Assembly (NCBI GenBank): GCA_902464485.1
Contig: CABQJJ010000066.1
Coordinates: forward strand, 1 to 9,379
Source of the DNA: an uncultured Collinsella sp.
GTDB lineage: Bacteria > Actinomycetota > Coriobacteriia > Coriobacteriales > Coriobacteriaceae
DNA: 9,379 nucleotides
Reading direction: 5' to 3'
The notes under the pieces are model-generated. The model had not been told where the DNA came from. It was given only the letters and a program-made list of their open reading frames with translations, and made no database searches. This document shows, piece by piece, positions 1 through 6,232 of the stretch. A program made the position numbers and the translations under genes. How positions within the stretch are numbered: position 1 is the stretch's first letter; the number at the start of each line of letters is the position of its first letter.

Positions 1-1388
1 AGTGGACCGACAGCCAGGCTCCGCACTTCAAGGAGCTTTGGAGCAAGCTCGAGATTTCCAACGACGACTTCATCCGCACCACCGAGCCGCGCCAGCATCA
101 TGCCGTGCAGTACCTGTGGGAGCGCATGAAGGAGTCCGGCTATCTGTATAAGGGCAGCTACGACGGCTGGTATTGCGTGCCCGACGAGACCTACTTCACC
201 GATACGCAGGTCCAGAAGGGCGACGAAGAGTACGGCAGCGTCGGCCAGCACCTGTGCCCCGACTGCCACCGTCCGCTTGAGCGCGTGCAGGAGGAGTCCT
301 ACTTCTTTAAGCTTTCCGCTTTCCAGGACAAACTGCTCAAGCTCTATGACGAGCACCCCGACTTTGTCGAGCCTGCGTTCCGCATGAACGAGGTGCGTAG
401 TTTTGTCGAGGGCGGCCTTAACGACCTTTCCGTGAGCCGCACGAGCTTTGACTGGGGCATTCAGGTCCCGTTTGACGAGGGCCACGTGACCTACGTGTGG
501 TTCGATGCGCTGCTCAACTATATGACGGCCGTCGGCTACGGTGTCGACACCGACGAGGCGCGTGCCGAGCTGGCCTATCGCTGGCCCGCGCAGTTCCACA
601 TCGTGGGTAAGGACATCATCCGCTTCCACTGCGTCATTTGGCCCGCCATGCTCATGGCCATCGGCGAGGCCCTGCCCGAGCACGTCTTTGCCCACGGCTT
701 CCTGACCGTGCGCAATGCCGAGACCGGCAAGGCCGAGAAGATGTCCAAGAGCCGCGGCAACGCTATCGCTCCGCAGGACGTTATCGACATGCTGGGCGTC
801 GAGGGCTATCGCTACTACTTTATGACCGACGTCGTCCCCGGCACCGACGGCGCCATCAGCTTCGATCGCATGGAGCAGGTCTACAACGCCGACCTGGCCA
901 ACAGCTGGGGCAACCTCATCTCGCGTTCGCTCAACATGAGCGGCAAGTACTTTGACGGCTGCGCTCCGGCTAAGCCGGCGTCTGCCGATGCGTTCGACAA
1001 CCCACTGGCAAAGATTGCTGACGGCCTGGTTGAGCGCTACATGGCCAAGATGGACGCGCTCGATTACGGTGGAGCCAAGGACGAGGTCATGGAGCTCATC
1101 CATGCCGCCAACCACTACATCGAGGACTCCGAGCCCTGGGCGCTTGCCAAGGACGAGGCCAAGGCTGACGAGCTGGCGTTTGTGATCTACAACCTGCTCG
1201 AGGCCATTCGCATTGCCGCTCACCTGCTGATGCCGCTCATGCCCCAGACCTCTGCCGAGGCTCTGCGCCGCCTGTCCTGCGAGGACGAGGCCGCGAGCGA
1301 TGACCTCAAGGGTATCTGCGCCTGGGGTCTGCTTGCCGGCGGTCAGCCCGTCGAGAAGGGCGACCCGCTGTTCCCGCGCCTGGGCTAA
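1..1388 (+). CDS. metG: Methionyl-tRNA synthetase, 3' part (5' end outside window)
   Basis: This cytosolic class I aminoacyl-tRNA synthetase activates methionine with ATP and loads it onto tRNA-Met. The reading frame is open from base 3 with no start, giving 461 visible residues; by comparison with the family roughly 80 residues, including the HIGH-type ATP site, lie upstream. The class I KMSKS loop is encoded at 738-752. Other MetRS landmarks are the FIRTTEPR segment near 72-95, the WYCVP segment at 171-182, a CPDC knuckle at 255-266 and the SEPWALAK segment of the anticodon-binding helical domain near 1126-1149. The first zinc knuckle reads C-V-P-D, with Asp where many MetRS have the second Cys. 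The protein ends right after FPRLG, so the C-terminal EMAP/Trbp111-like tRNA-binding domain found in many MetRS is absent. The GTG at 105 is internal, not the start. A hairpin terminator follows. Confidence 0.97.
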   Translation, partial: WTDSQAPHFKELWSKLEISNDDFIRTTEPRQHHAVQYLWERMKESGYLYKGSYDGWYCVPDETYFTDTQVQKGDEEYGSVGQHLCPDCHRPLERVQEESYFFKLSAFQDKLLKLYDEHPDFVEPAFRMNEVRSFVEGGLNDLSVSRTSFDWGIQVPFDEGHVTYVWFDALLNYMTAVGYGVDTDEARAELAYRWPAQFHIVGKDIIRFHCVIWPAMLMAIGEALPEHVFAHGFLTVRNAETGKAEKMSKSRGNAIAPQDVIDMLGVEGYRYYFMTDVVPGTDGAISFDRMEQVYNADLANSWGNLISRSLNMSGKYFDGCAPAKPASADAFDNPLAKIADGLVERYMAKMDALDYGGAKDEVMELIHAANHYIEDSEPWALAKDEAKADELAFVIYNLLEAIRIAAHLLMPLMPQTSAEALRRLSCEDEAASDDLKGICAWGLLAGGQPVEKGDPLFPRLG

Positions 1389-1427
1389 GACGCCGCGCGC
1401 CATATCGGCAATTTGCTGTTTAGATGT

Positions 1428-1459
1428 AAGGGCATGGCCGCAACGGTCCATGCCCTTTT
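1428..1459 (+). terminator. Probable intrinsic terminator after metG
   Basis: A perfect 10-bp stem, AAGGGCATGG at 1428-1437 with CCATGCCCTT at 1448-1457, encloses a 10-base loop. Part of that loop can pair further (CCG with CGG). The U tract is short (TTTTGCTT), so termination may be partial. No convincing promoter fits in the short remaining gap before rsmA, so readthrough from metG into rsmA is plausible. Confidence 0.65.
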
Positions 1460-1495
1460 GCTTCGAGACGCCGCCACCATGCTAAGGAGGCAACT

Positions 1496-2356
1496 ATGAC
1501 AACTTCGCCTTTGGCAAACCCCACGGCAACAAGGGAGCTGCTGGAGGAGTTTGGCCTTGCGACCAAGCATCGCCTGGGCCAGAACTTCCTGATCGACAAC
1601 CATGTGATTGAGCGCATTTGCGAACTTTCGGAGCTTGCGGGTGATGAGCGCGTGCTCGAGGTTGGTCCGGGCGTCGGTACGCTCACACTCGCGCTGCTGC
1701 AGGAGGCGGCGCGCGTCACGTCGATCGAGGCCGATCCCGAGCTCGAGCCGGTGCTCGATGCCCATACCGCCGACTATGCCAACTTCCGCTTTATCATGGG
1801 TGATGCGCTCAAGGTAACGCCGGAACAAATCGAGCGGGCTGCGGGCGGTGAGCCGACGGTGTTTGTCGCGAACTTGCCCTATAACGTGGCGGCGACGATC
1901 ATCCTGCAGTTCTTCCAGACGATGCCCGCGCTCAAGCGTGCCGTCGTCATGGTTCAAAAGGAGGTTGCCGATCGCATTGCCGCGACGCCGGGCAACAAGA
2001 CCTATGGCGGCTATACGGCAAAGCTCGGCCTGTATGCGCAGGTAACAGGGCGTTTTGAGGTGCCACCACGCTGCTTTATGCCGGCGCCGCATGTGGACTC
2101 GGCCGTCGTACGCATCGATCGTATTGACGGCGTAGTGCCCGAGGAACTCGATCGCGAGTTTGTGGCCCGTGTAATTGACGCTGCGTTTGCTCAGCGCCGC
2201 AAGACCATCCGCAATTCCATGAGCGCCAACGGCTTTGCCAAGGATGTTCTCGATGCCGCCTTTGAGGCTTGCGGTATTGCGCCCACCACGCGCGCCGAGA
2301 CGCTCGATGTTGCCGACTTTGTCCGCCTGGCCCAGGAGCTTTCCCATGACGCATGA
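1496..2356 (+). CDS. rsmA: 16S rRNA (adenine1518-N6/adenine1519-N6)-dimethyltransferase RsmA (KsgA)
   Basis: This enzyme dimethylates two adjacent adenines in the 3'-terminal hairpin of 16S rRNA, using S-adenosylmethionine, late in 30S subunit assembly. At 286 residues it is of normal family length. Visible motifs are LGQNFL at 27-32, the SAM-binding glycine loop EVGPGVGTLT at 55-64, GDAL at 102-105, the catalytic NLPYN at 126-130, and the C-terminal FAQRRKTIRN at 231-240. The ATG is preceded by a full TAAGGAGG ribosome site at 1483-1490 with a five-base spacer. Its last 11 bases overlap the start of the tatD-like gene, so the two are co-transcribed and probably translationally coupled. Many Firmicutes keep metG, tatD, rnmV and ksgA together. 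Here rnmV is absent and rsmA precedes tatD. Confidence 0.97.
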   Translation: MTTSPLANPTATRELLEEFGLATKHRLGQNFLIDNHVIERICELSELAGDERVLEVGPGVGTLTLALLQEAARVTSIEADPELEPVLDAHTADYANFRFIMGDALKVTPEQIERAAGGEPTVFVANLPYNVAATIILQFFQTMPALKRAVVMVQKEVADRIAATPGNKTYGGYTAKLGLYAQVTGRFEVPPRCFMPAPHVDSAVVRIDRIDGVVPEELDREFVARVIDAAFAQRRKTIRNSMSANGFAKDVLDAAFEACGIAPTTRAETLDVADFVRLAQELSHDA

Positions 2357-3263
2357 TGCCGAACGCGTGACGTTTACCAAGAAAAAGAAAACGGTTGTCT
2401 GTCCGGAGCCGCTGGCACCACTTGCCGATACCCACGCGCATCTGCTCTCATTTTGGGGTAAGGAAGTGCCCGAGACGCTCGTGCGCGCTAAAGCCGCAGG
2501 CATCGATCTGTTGGTGACGGTCTTCGATCCCATTGCCGATAAACGAAGCGTGACGGACTACAGTGATTGGCTAACGCGCGAGATTCTGCCGATGCAGGAT
2601 ATTCCGCAGATTAAATACCTTGCCGGCGTGCATCCGTATGGCGCACCAGACTATACCGATGACATTCACGCGCAGGTCGTTGCTGCGCTCGATGACCCCT
2701 TATGCGTCGGTATCGGCGAGATCGGCTTGGACTACCACATGGACTATGACGACGATATCGCGCCAGCGCCCCATGATGTGCAGATCGACTGCATGGCGCG
2801 TCAGCTCGAAGTTGCCGTGCGCCGTAATGTGCCGGTGGAGCTGCATCTGCGCCACGAGGATACGGACGAGGAGCGCACCTCGCACACAGACGCCTACAAC
2901 GTGCTTCGCGAGGTAGGTGTGCCTCAGGCCGGTTGCGTGCTGCACTGCTTTGGCGAGGACCGCGCCACGATGGAGCGCTTTGTGGGCTTGGGCTGTTATA
3001 TTGCCTATGGAGGCGCGGCCACCTTTAAGCGCAACGATGACGTGCGCGAGGCATTTGCGGCGACCCCGCTCGATCGTATTTTGTTCGAGACGGATTGTCC
3101 GTATATGGCTCCGGAGCCCATCCGAGGTCTTGAGTGTGAGCCGGCAATGATTTCCATTACGGCAAATGCGCTGGTTAACGACCGTGTCGATCGCACGGGG
3201 GAGGATGCCGAGACAATCGCGCGAGCAGCTTGGGAAAATGCCTGCAAACTTTTTCAAAAATAG
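2346..3263 (+). CDS. TatD-family metal-dependent hydrolase (putative DNase)
   Basis: This cytoplasmic amidohydrolase-fold enzyme belongs to the TatD family; characterised members are divalent-metal 3'-5' exonucleases on DNA or RNA. Its exact substrate is not visible. The expected metal ligands are present: H30 and H32 in ADTHAHL, E125 in GEIGLDY, H167 in PVELHLRH, H200 in VLHCFGED and D250 in FETDCPYM. I start at ATG 2346, which has AGGAG at 2334-2338 seven bases upstream. The same frame is open back to 2235, but that stretch lies inside rsmA and reads as an unnatural, arginine/proline-rich peptide. With this start the protein is 305 residues, longer than the usual 255-265. The extra length is partly a lysine-rich N-terminal tail of about 25 residues and small insertions around residues 65-90 and 131-145. 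It ends just upstream of the tRNA-Leu promoter. Confidence 0.93.
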   Translation: MTHDAERVTFTKKKKTVVCPEPLAPLADTHAHLLSFWGKEVPETLVRAKAAGIDLLVTVFDPIADKRSVTDYSDWLTREILPMQDIPQIKYLAGVHPYGAPDYTDDIHAQVVAALDDPLCVGIGEIGLDYHMDYDDDIAPAPHDVQIDCMARQLEVAVRRNVPVELHLRHEDTDEERTSHTDAYNVLREVGVPQAGCVLHCFGEDRATMERFVGLGCYIAYGGAATFKRNDDVREAFAATPLDRILFETDCPYMAPEPIRGLECEPAMISITANALVNDRVDRTGEDAETIARAAWENACKLFQK

Positions 3264-3266
3264 TTC

Positions 3267-3295
3267 TTGCGTTCGGAGTGGCGCTCCGTTATTCT
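3267..3295 (+). promoter_or_regulatory. Probable promoter of tRNA-Leu
   Basis: TTGCGT at 3267-3272 and TATTCT at 3290-3295 are separated by exactly 17 bases. They would start transcription a few bases before the mature tRNA end at 3307. The match to TTGACA is only moderate (3 of 6), to TATAAT 4 of 6. The spacer holds a small hairpin (CGGAG 3274-3278 with CTCCG 3284-3288) that has no U tract and is unlikely to be a terminator for the upstream gene. Confidence 0.5.
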
Positions 3296-3306
3296 AATTC
3301 CTGCAC

Positions 3307-3393
3307 GCGGGCGTGGCGGAATTGGCAGACGCGTACGGTTCAGGTCCGTATGGGGGCAACCCCATGAAGGTTCAAGTCCTTTCGCCCGCACCA
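3307..3393 (+). tRNA. tRNA-Leu, anticodon CAG
   Basis: The acceptor stem is GCGGGCG (3307-3313) with CGCCCGC (3383-3389), followed by discriminator A and an encoded CCA (3391-3393). The anticodon stem TACGG/CCGTA encloses the loop TTCAGGT, placing CAG at 3341-3343, which reads CUG codons. The long variable arm contains a GGGG/CCCC stem, as expected for a class II tRNA such as leucine. The T arm is GAAGG-TTCAAGT-CCTTT. It has its own promoter and terminator, so it is a single-gene transcript. Translated open frames across it are not real genes. Confidence 0.97.
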
Positions 3394-3404
3394 TTGAATG
3401 AAAG

Positions 3405-3429
3405 AGCTCCCAGCAATGGGAGCTTTTTT
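3405..3429 (+). terminator. Intrinsic terminator of tRNA-Leu
   Basis: An 8-bp perfect stem, AGCTCCCA (3405-3412) with TGGGAGCT (3417-3424), is closed by a stable GCAA tetraloop and runs into six T residues. It sits 11 bases after the tRNA CCA end. Confidence 0.92.
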
Positions 3430-3441
3430 GTTTTGGGCCCA

Positions 3442-3463
3442 TCGCAGGGACTTGAACCTGCGA
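3442..3463 (-). repeat. Inverted T-arm-like fragment, possible tRNA relic
   Basis: Read on the minus strand this is TCGCAGG, an eight-base loop TTCAAGTC, then CCTGCGA, a perfect 7-bp hairpin. The core AGGTTCAAGTCC is identical to the T-arm core of the tRNA-Leu at 3368-3379 but in the opposite orientation (3448-3459 on the plus strand), giving a 12-bp inverted repeat. On the minus strand it is followed by GATGGGCCCA, which resembles an acceptor end with CCA. No D arm or anticodon arm can be found where a complete minus-strand tRNA would need them, so it is not an intact tRNA. Confidence 0.4.
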
Positions 3464-3486
3464 AGGAGCGAGCGTTAAGTAAGTGC

Positions 3487-3521
3487 AAAAAATGCAGAGG
3501 GGCGTTACCCTCCTCCGCATT
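3487..3521 (-). terminator. Intrinsic terminator of the minus-strand membrane-protein gene
   Basis: On the minus strand, AATGC/GCATT (3517-3521 with 3491-3495) and an inner GAGGG/CCCTC stem form an interrupted hairpin ending in a run of six T residues (A tract 3487-3492 on the plus strand). It lies four bases beyond the stop codon of the gene ending at 3525. Confidence 0.8.
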
Positions 3522-3524
3522 CCG

Positions 3525-4589
3525 TTAGCTCAGCCCGATTGTCCGGTAGAGCTCCTGCTTGAAAGCATCGTCGTCAAAAACCCACTCGCCGTCTTTTTCG
3601 GTTAGCATGATGCATCCTGAGCCACTGAATGTCATATTCATTTCGGCCAGCGCCTCGCTAAAGAGGCTTTGCATATGTTCCTTCTGCCTATCGCTGAGCG
3701 GTTCGTCGTAGAGCCTATCAAGTCCTTCCTTGTCTAGGTACAATTCGGCGTCGTCGCAGAACGCCTCGCTGAGTTCCGATAGATACGGATACTCGGTGTC
3801 AAAATACACGAATGTCGCCTTTTCGTAGGTATAGGCATTGCCGATGGTAAACAAGGTGCGGTCTCTTGCCCATTCGCAGTAATCTTGCACGTTGATGCCA
3901 AGTTCGTCGGCGGTATAGCCTAGGTCAATCTCTAGACGTTCATTGAGCTCTTCGGTATAGATGGCGTCGAGCTCTTTTGTATTGCTGAGCAGCTCGTTTG
4001 CGTAGTCTTCGACAGTATTTTTGCCCTGGTTTTCGCGATCGGTGTTGTCGACCATGTCTCCGTAGTCGTCATCTTGGTTATTGGAGTAGGTCCAGCTTGA
4101 ATGGCTGTCGTCGTCATCGAAAATGTCCGAGGCAATCGATGTCATCAGGGACGTGCACGAGCTCAGTAAGCCTCCGATAAGGTTGATGGCAACAATGAAG
4201 GCTACGATGGCGAATATAACGCGTCTGCCACGGTGCACCCTGTGACCAGTATGGTCGAGTTGCTGAGCATTTTCTGCCATCGATCCGGCCGTATGACTCG
4301 AGGTTGTTTTCGCAGAGGCCTTTTTATGGGGAACGGTCTTTTTGTGTCCCGTCTTCTTGGCTTTCTTCGTTCGATTACGATCGGTGTCGGTGGCTGTTTG
4401 CTCGGAATGGTTGGGTCGCTTTGTGCTCGGCGTGTAGTTGTCGGCTGGCTTTACAGGCGCATGGTAGGCTTCCTCGCCAAATACGCACTCGTCGATATCA
4501 TGCGTTGATGTGGGATCGTCCCATGGCATGATGGGCTCGCCTGCGTTAAATGGATTGATATCGTCCCCGCGACGATTGAACAGAGCCAT
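3525..4589 (-). CDS. Unrecognised single-pass membrane protein with extracytoplasmic C-terminal domain
   Basis: I do not recognise this 354-residue protein. Residues 1-118 are hydrophilic and low-complexity, rich in Lys, Thr, His and Ser (especially 54-100), and probably disordered and cytoplasmic. Residues 120-123 are basic and precede one hydrophobic helix at about 124-144. A very acidic linker follows at about 155-195 (several Asp runs), then a probable folded, helical and acidic domain at about 195-354 containing four Cys. The positive-inside rule places the C-terminal domain outside. LSSC at 142-145 resembles a lipobox, but it lies far from the N-terminus and no upstream signal start is evident. 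The ATG has a GGGAGG ribosome site six bases upstream. The gene is flanked by its own promoter and terminator. Its base composition looks less GC-rich than its neighbours (not counted). Function unknown; an envelope sensor or stress protein is only a guess. Confidence 0.8.
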   Translation of the reverse strand: MALFNRRGDDINPFNAGEPIMPWDDPTSTHDIDECVFGEEAYHAPVKPADNYTPSTKRPNHSEQTATDTDRNRTKKAKKTGHKKTVPHKKASAKTTSSHTAGSMAENAQQLDHTGHRVHRGRRVIFAIVAFIVAINLIGGLLSSCTSLMTSIASDIFDDDDSHSSWTYSNNQDDDYGDMVDNTDRENQGKNTVEDYANELLSNTKELDAIYTEELNERLEIDLGYTADELGINVQDYCEWARDRTLFTIGNAYTYEKATFVYFDTEYPYLSELSEAFCDDAELYLDKEGLDRLYDEPLSDRQKEHMQSLFSEALAEMNMTFSGSGCIMLTEKDGEWVFDDDAFKQELYRTIGLS

Positions 4590-4627
4590 AAATCCTCCCG
4601 GTTCACGAGGTCGTTGGTTGGAATATC

Positions 4628-4657
4628 AGTATACAGGGCGATTGCTGGCCATACCAA
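4628..4657 (-). promoter_or_regulatory. Probable promoter of the minus-strand membrane-protein gene
   Basis: On the minus strand TTGGTA (plus 4652-4657) and TATACT (plus 4628-4633) are separated by 18 bases. They match the sigma-70/SigA consensus in four and five of six positions. The start codon at 4589 is about 38 bases downstream of the -10 box. Confidence 0.55.
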
Positions 4658-4662
4658 AGCTA

Positions 4663-4674
4663 TTGTTTAAACAA
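4663..4674. promoter_or_regulatory. 12-bp palindrome in divergent intergenic region, candidate operator
   Basis: TTGTTTAAACAA is a perfect palindrome just upstream of the minus-strand -35 box and about 80 bases before the SPFH gene start. Its placement suits an operator for a dimeric regulator of one or both divergent genes, but no regulator is identified. Confidence 0.3.
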
Positions 4675-4753
4675 GTTCTGGAATTTAATTATCTGTGTTT
4701 GGAAAAACAGGTATATTGATGTCTGCGGTAGCCCCCTGTCTGGAGGAGTAATT

Positions 4754-5683
4754 ATGGCATTTATTGGGACGCTGTTTATGTTGGTGTTCGTCGTCTTTGT
4801 CGCGGCTGCGCTTACCGGCCAAGTGTTTTATGTGGTCAAGCAACAGCATGCTGTCATCATCGAGCGTTTGGGTAGGTTCTCGCGTATTGTCGGCGCAGGT
4901 TTTCACGCCAAAATTCCTTTTGTTGATCGCAAAGCTGCTACGGTGAGTTTGCGTACCATGAAGAATGGTTTTGACATTGACGTCAAAACCCAGGACAACG
5001 TCACCATTGGACTCGAGGTGTCTGCCCAGTATCACGTGAGCTACGACATGGGCGCAGGTCCTGCGGATTCTGGCGTCTACAAGAGCTACTACATGCTGCA
5101 GCAGCCGGTCGCTCAGATGCGCGACTTCATTACTGATGCACTTCGCTCTTCAATTCCGGTTTACACGCTCGACGAGGTATTTGCCAAAAAGGATGATATC
5201 GCCAAGGACGTCAACGCCACAGTATCCGAGCAGATGGCGGCATACGGCTTTACCCTCGTGTCGACGCTTATCACCAAGATCGCACTACCGACCGAGGTCG
5301 AGAACTCTATGAACGACATCAATGCTGCTCAGCGCAAGCGTGCCGCCGCTCAGGAGCTCGCCGAGGCCGATCGCATTAAGCGCGTGACCGAGGCAACGGC
5401 AGAGGCCGAGGCTATGGAGAAAGCTGGCGAGGGCATCGCGAACCAGCGTAAGGCTATTGCCCTCGGCATCAAGGACTCCCTCGAGACCATTCAGGAAACG
5501 GGCGTGGGAAACGATGAGGCCAACCAGCTGTTCATGTACACCCAGTGGATTGAGATGATGGCTGAGTTTGCAAAGAGCGGCAAGAGCTCGACGGTCGTGC
5601 TGCCGAGTGACTTCAACCAAGCATCGAGCATGTTTGAGCAGATGCTGGCTGCAGGCAAAGTCCAGGGCGATTCAAAGGAGTAA
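4754..5683 (+). CDS. SPFH/band-7 (stomatin/HIR-like) membrane protein
   Basis: SPFH proteins are membrane-anchored scaffolds that oligomerise into microdomains or cages, often with proteases or other membrane partners. The specific partner here is unknown. The 309-residue protein has an N-terminal membrane segment at about 3-27 and then the band-7 domain, with the typical QQHAVIIERLGRF opening at 30-42, IPFVDRK at 54-60 and a segment with Q119-R123 followed by the LDEVFAKKDDI region at 139-149. A long Ala/Glu-rich coiled coil at about 187-232 (the AEAEAM type repeat) follows, then a C-terminal region at 233-309. It lacks the NfeD-type partner next to it that many slipins have, and fits the HIR-like class better than HflK/HflC. 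GGAGGAG at 4742-4748 sits five bases before the ATG. Its last codons contain the ribosome site of rlmH, so the two form an operon. Confidence 0.93.
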   Translation: MAFIGTLFMLVFVVFVAAALTGQVFYVVKQQHAVIIERLGRFSRIVGAGFHAKIPFVDRKAATVSLRTMKNGFDIDVKTQDNVTIGLEVSAQYHVSYDMGAGPADSGVYKSYYMLQQPVAQMRDFITDALRSSIPVYTLDEVFAKKDDIAKDVNATVSEQMAAYGFTLVSTLITKIALPTEVENSMNDINAAQRKRAAAQELAEADRIKRVTEATAEAEAMEKAGEGIANQRKAIALGIKDSLETIQETGVGNDEANQLFMYTQWIEMMAEFAKSGKSSTVVLPSDFNQASSMFEQMLAAGKVQGDSKE

Positions 5684-5688
5684 CACGG

Positions 5689-6159
5689 GTGAAATACACC
5701 GTCGTTTGCGTCGGTAAGCTCAAGGAGCGCTTTTGGAAGGACGCGTGCGCCGAATACACCAAACGCCTAGGCGCCTATGCCAAGGTAGATATGCGCGAGG
5801 TTGCCGATATCGATCCGGCCAAGGCGGGCGGTGTGGATGCCGCGCGCAACAAAGAAGGCACGGCGATTCTTGCTGCCCTGCCACCGCGGGCGCATGTGAT
5901 TCTGCTGGCTATCGAGGGCAAGGAGCGTTCGAGCGAGGAGCTCTCGGCGAGGCTCGATGACCTCATGCTGAGAGGTAACAGCGACATCGCTTTTGTAATC
6001 GGCGGATCGGACGGCGTGAGCGATGCCGTGCGCGCCCGCGCCGACGAGATGCTCAGCTTTGGACGCATTACCTTGCCGCATAACCTGGCGCGTGTGGTGC
6101 TGCTGGAGCAGATTTACCGTGCCTGCAAGATCAGCCGTGGCGAGCCGTATCACAAGTAG
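5689..6159 (+). CDS. rlmH: 23S rRNA (pseudouridine1915-N3)-methyltransferase RlmH
   Basis: RlmH is a small SPOUT-class, knotted methyltransferase. It methylates N3 of pseudouridine 1915 in helix 69 of 23S rRNA on assembled 70S ribosomes, using S-adenosylmethionine. At 156 residues it has the usual length. Family signatures are the glycine loop FVIGGSDGVS at 102-111, the knot region LPHNLARVVLLEQIYRACKI at 129-148 and the conserved C-terminal end EPYHK at 152-156. The start is a GTG at 5689, five bases after the SPFH stop codon. Its ribosome site AAAGGAG (5674-5680) lies within the last codons of the SPFH gene, which implies translational coupling. The sequence MKYTVVCVGKLKE fits the family N-terminus exactly, supporting this start. 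Confidence 0.97.
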   Translation: MKYTVVCVGKLKERFWKDACAEYTKRLGAYAKVDMREVADIDPAKAGGVDAARNKEGTAILAALPPRAHVILLAIEGKERSSEELSARLDDLMLRGNSDIAFVIGGSDGVSDAVRARADEMLSFGRITLPHNLARVVLLEQIYRACKISRGEPYHK

Positions 6160-6232
6160 GTCGGCAATACGAAACAATGGCGTGGGACAATACCTTTCGT
6201 TTTGAGGAATGTGTCTGAGAGGACTATGTGAT

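Noticed and set aside
1385..2533. Minus-strand open frame of 382 codons across rsmA
   Set aside because: It is antisense to the clear RsmA motifs, has arginine/histidine-rich unnatural composition, and is a by-product of GC-rich codon bias.
2700..3257. Minus-strand open frame of 185 codons across the TatD-family gene
   Set aside because: It overlaps the metal-ligand-bearing TatD frame entirely, and no homology is recognisable.
3313..3528. Plus-strand open frame of 71 codons over the tRNA-Leu
   Set aside because: It begins inside the tRNA and translates the tRNA, its terminator and the relic; this is a well-known type of false gene call.
3430..3530. Complete tRNA on the minus strand
   Set aside because: Only a T-arm-like hairpin and an acceptor-like tail are visible. 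The loop has eight bases, and no D or anticodon arm lies upstream.
4233..4531. Plus-strand frames of 75-91 codons opposite the orphan membrane gene
   Set aside because: They are antisense to a gene with a good ribosome site, promoter and terminator, and show no ribosome sites of their own.
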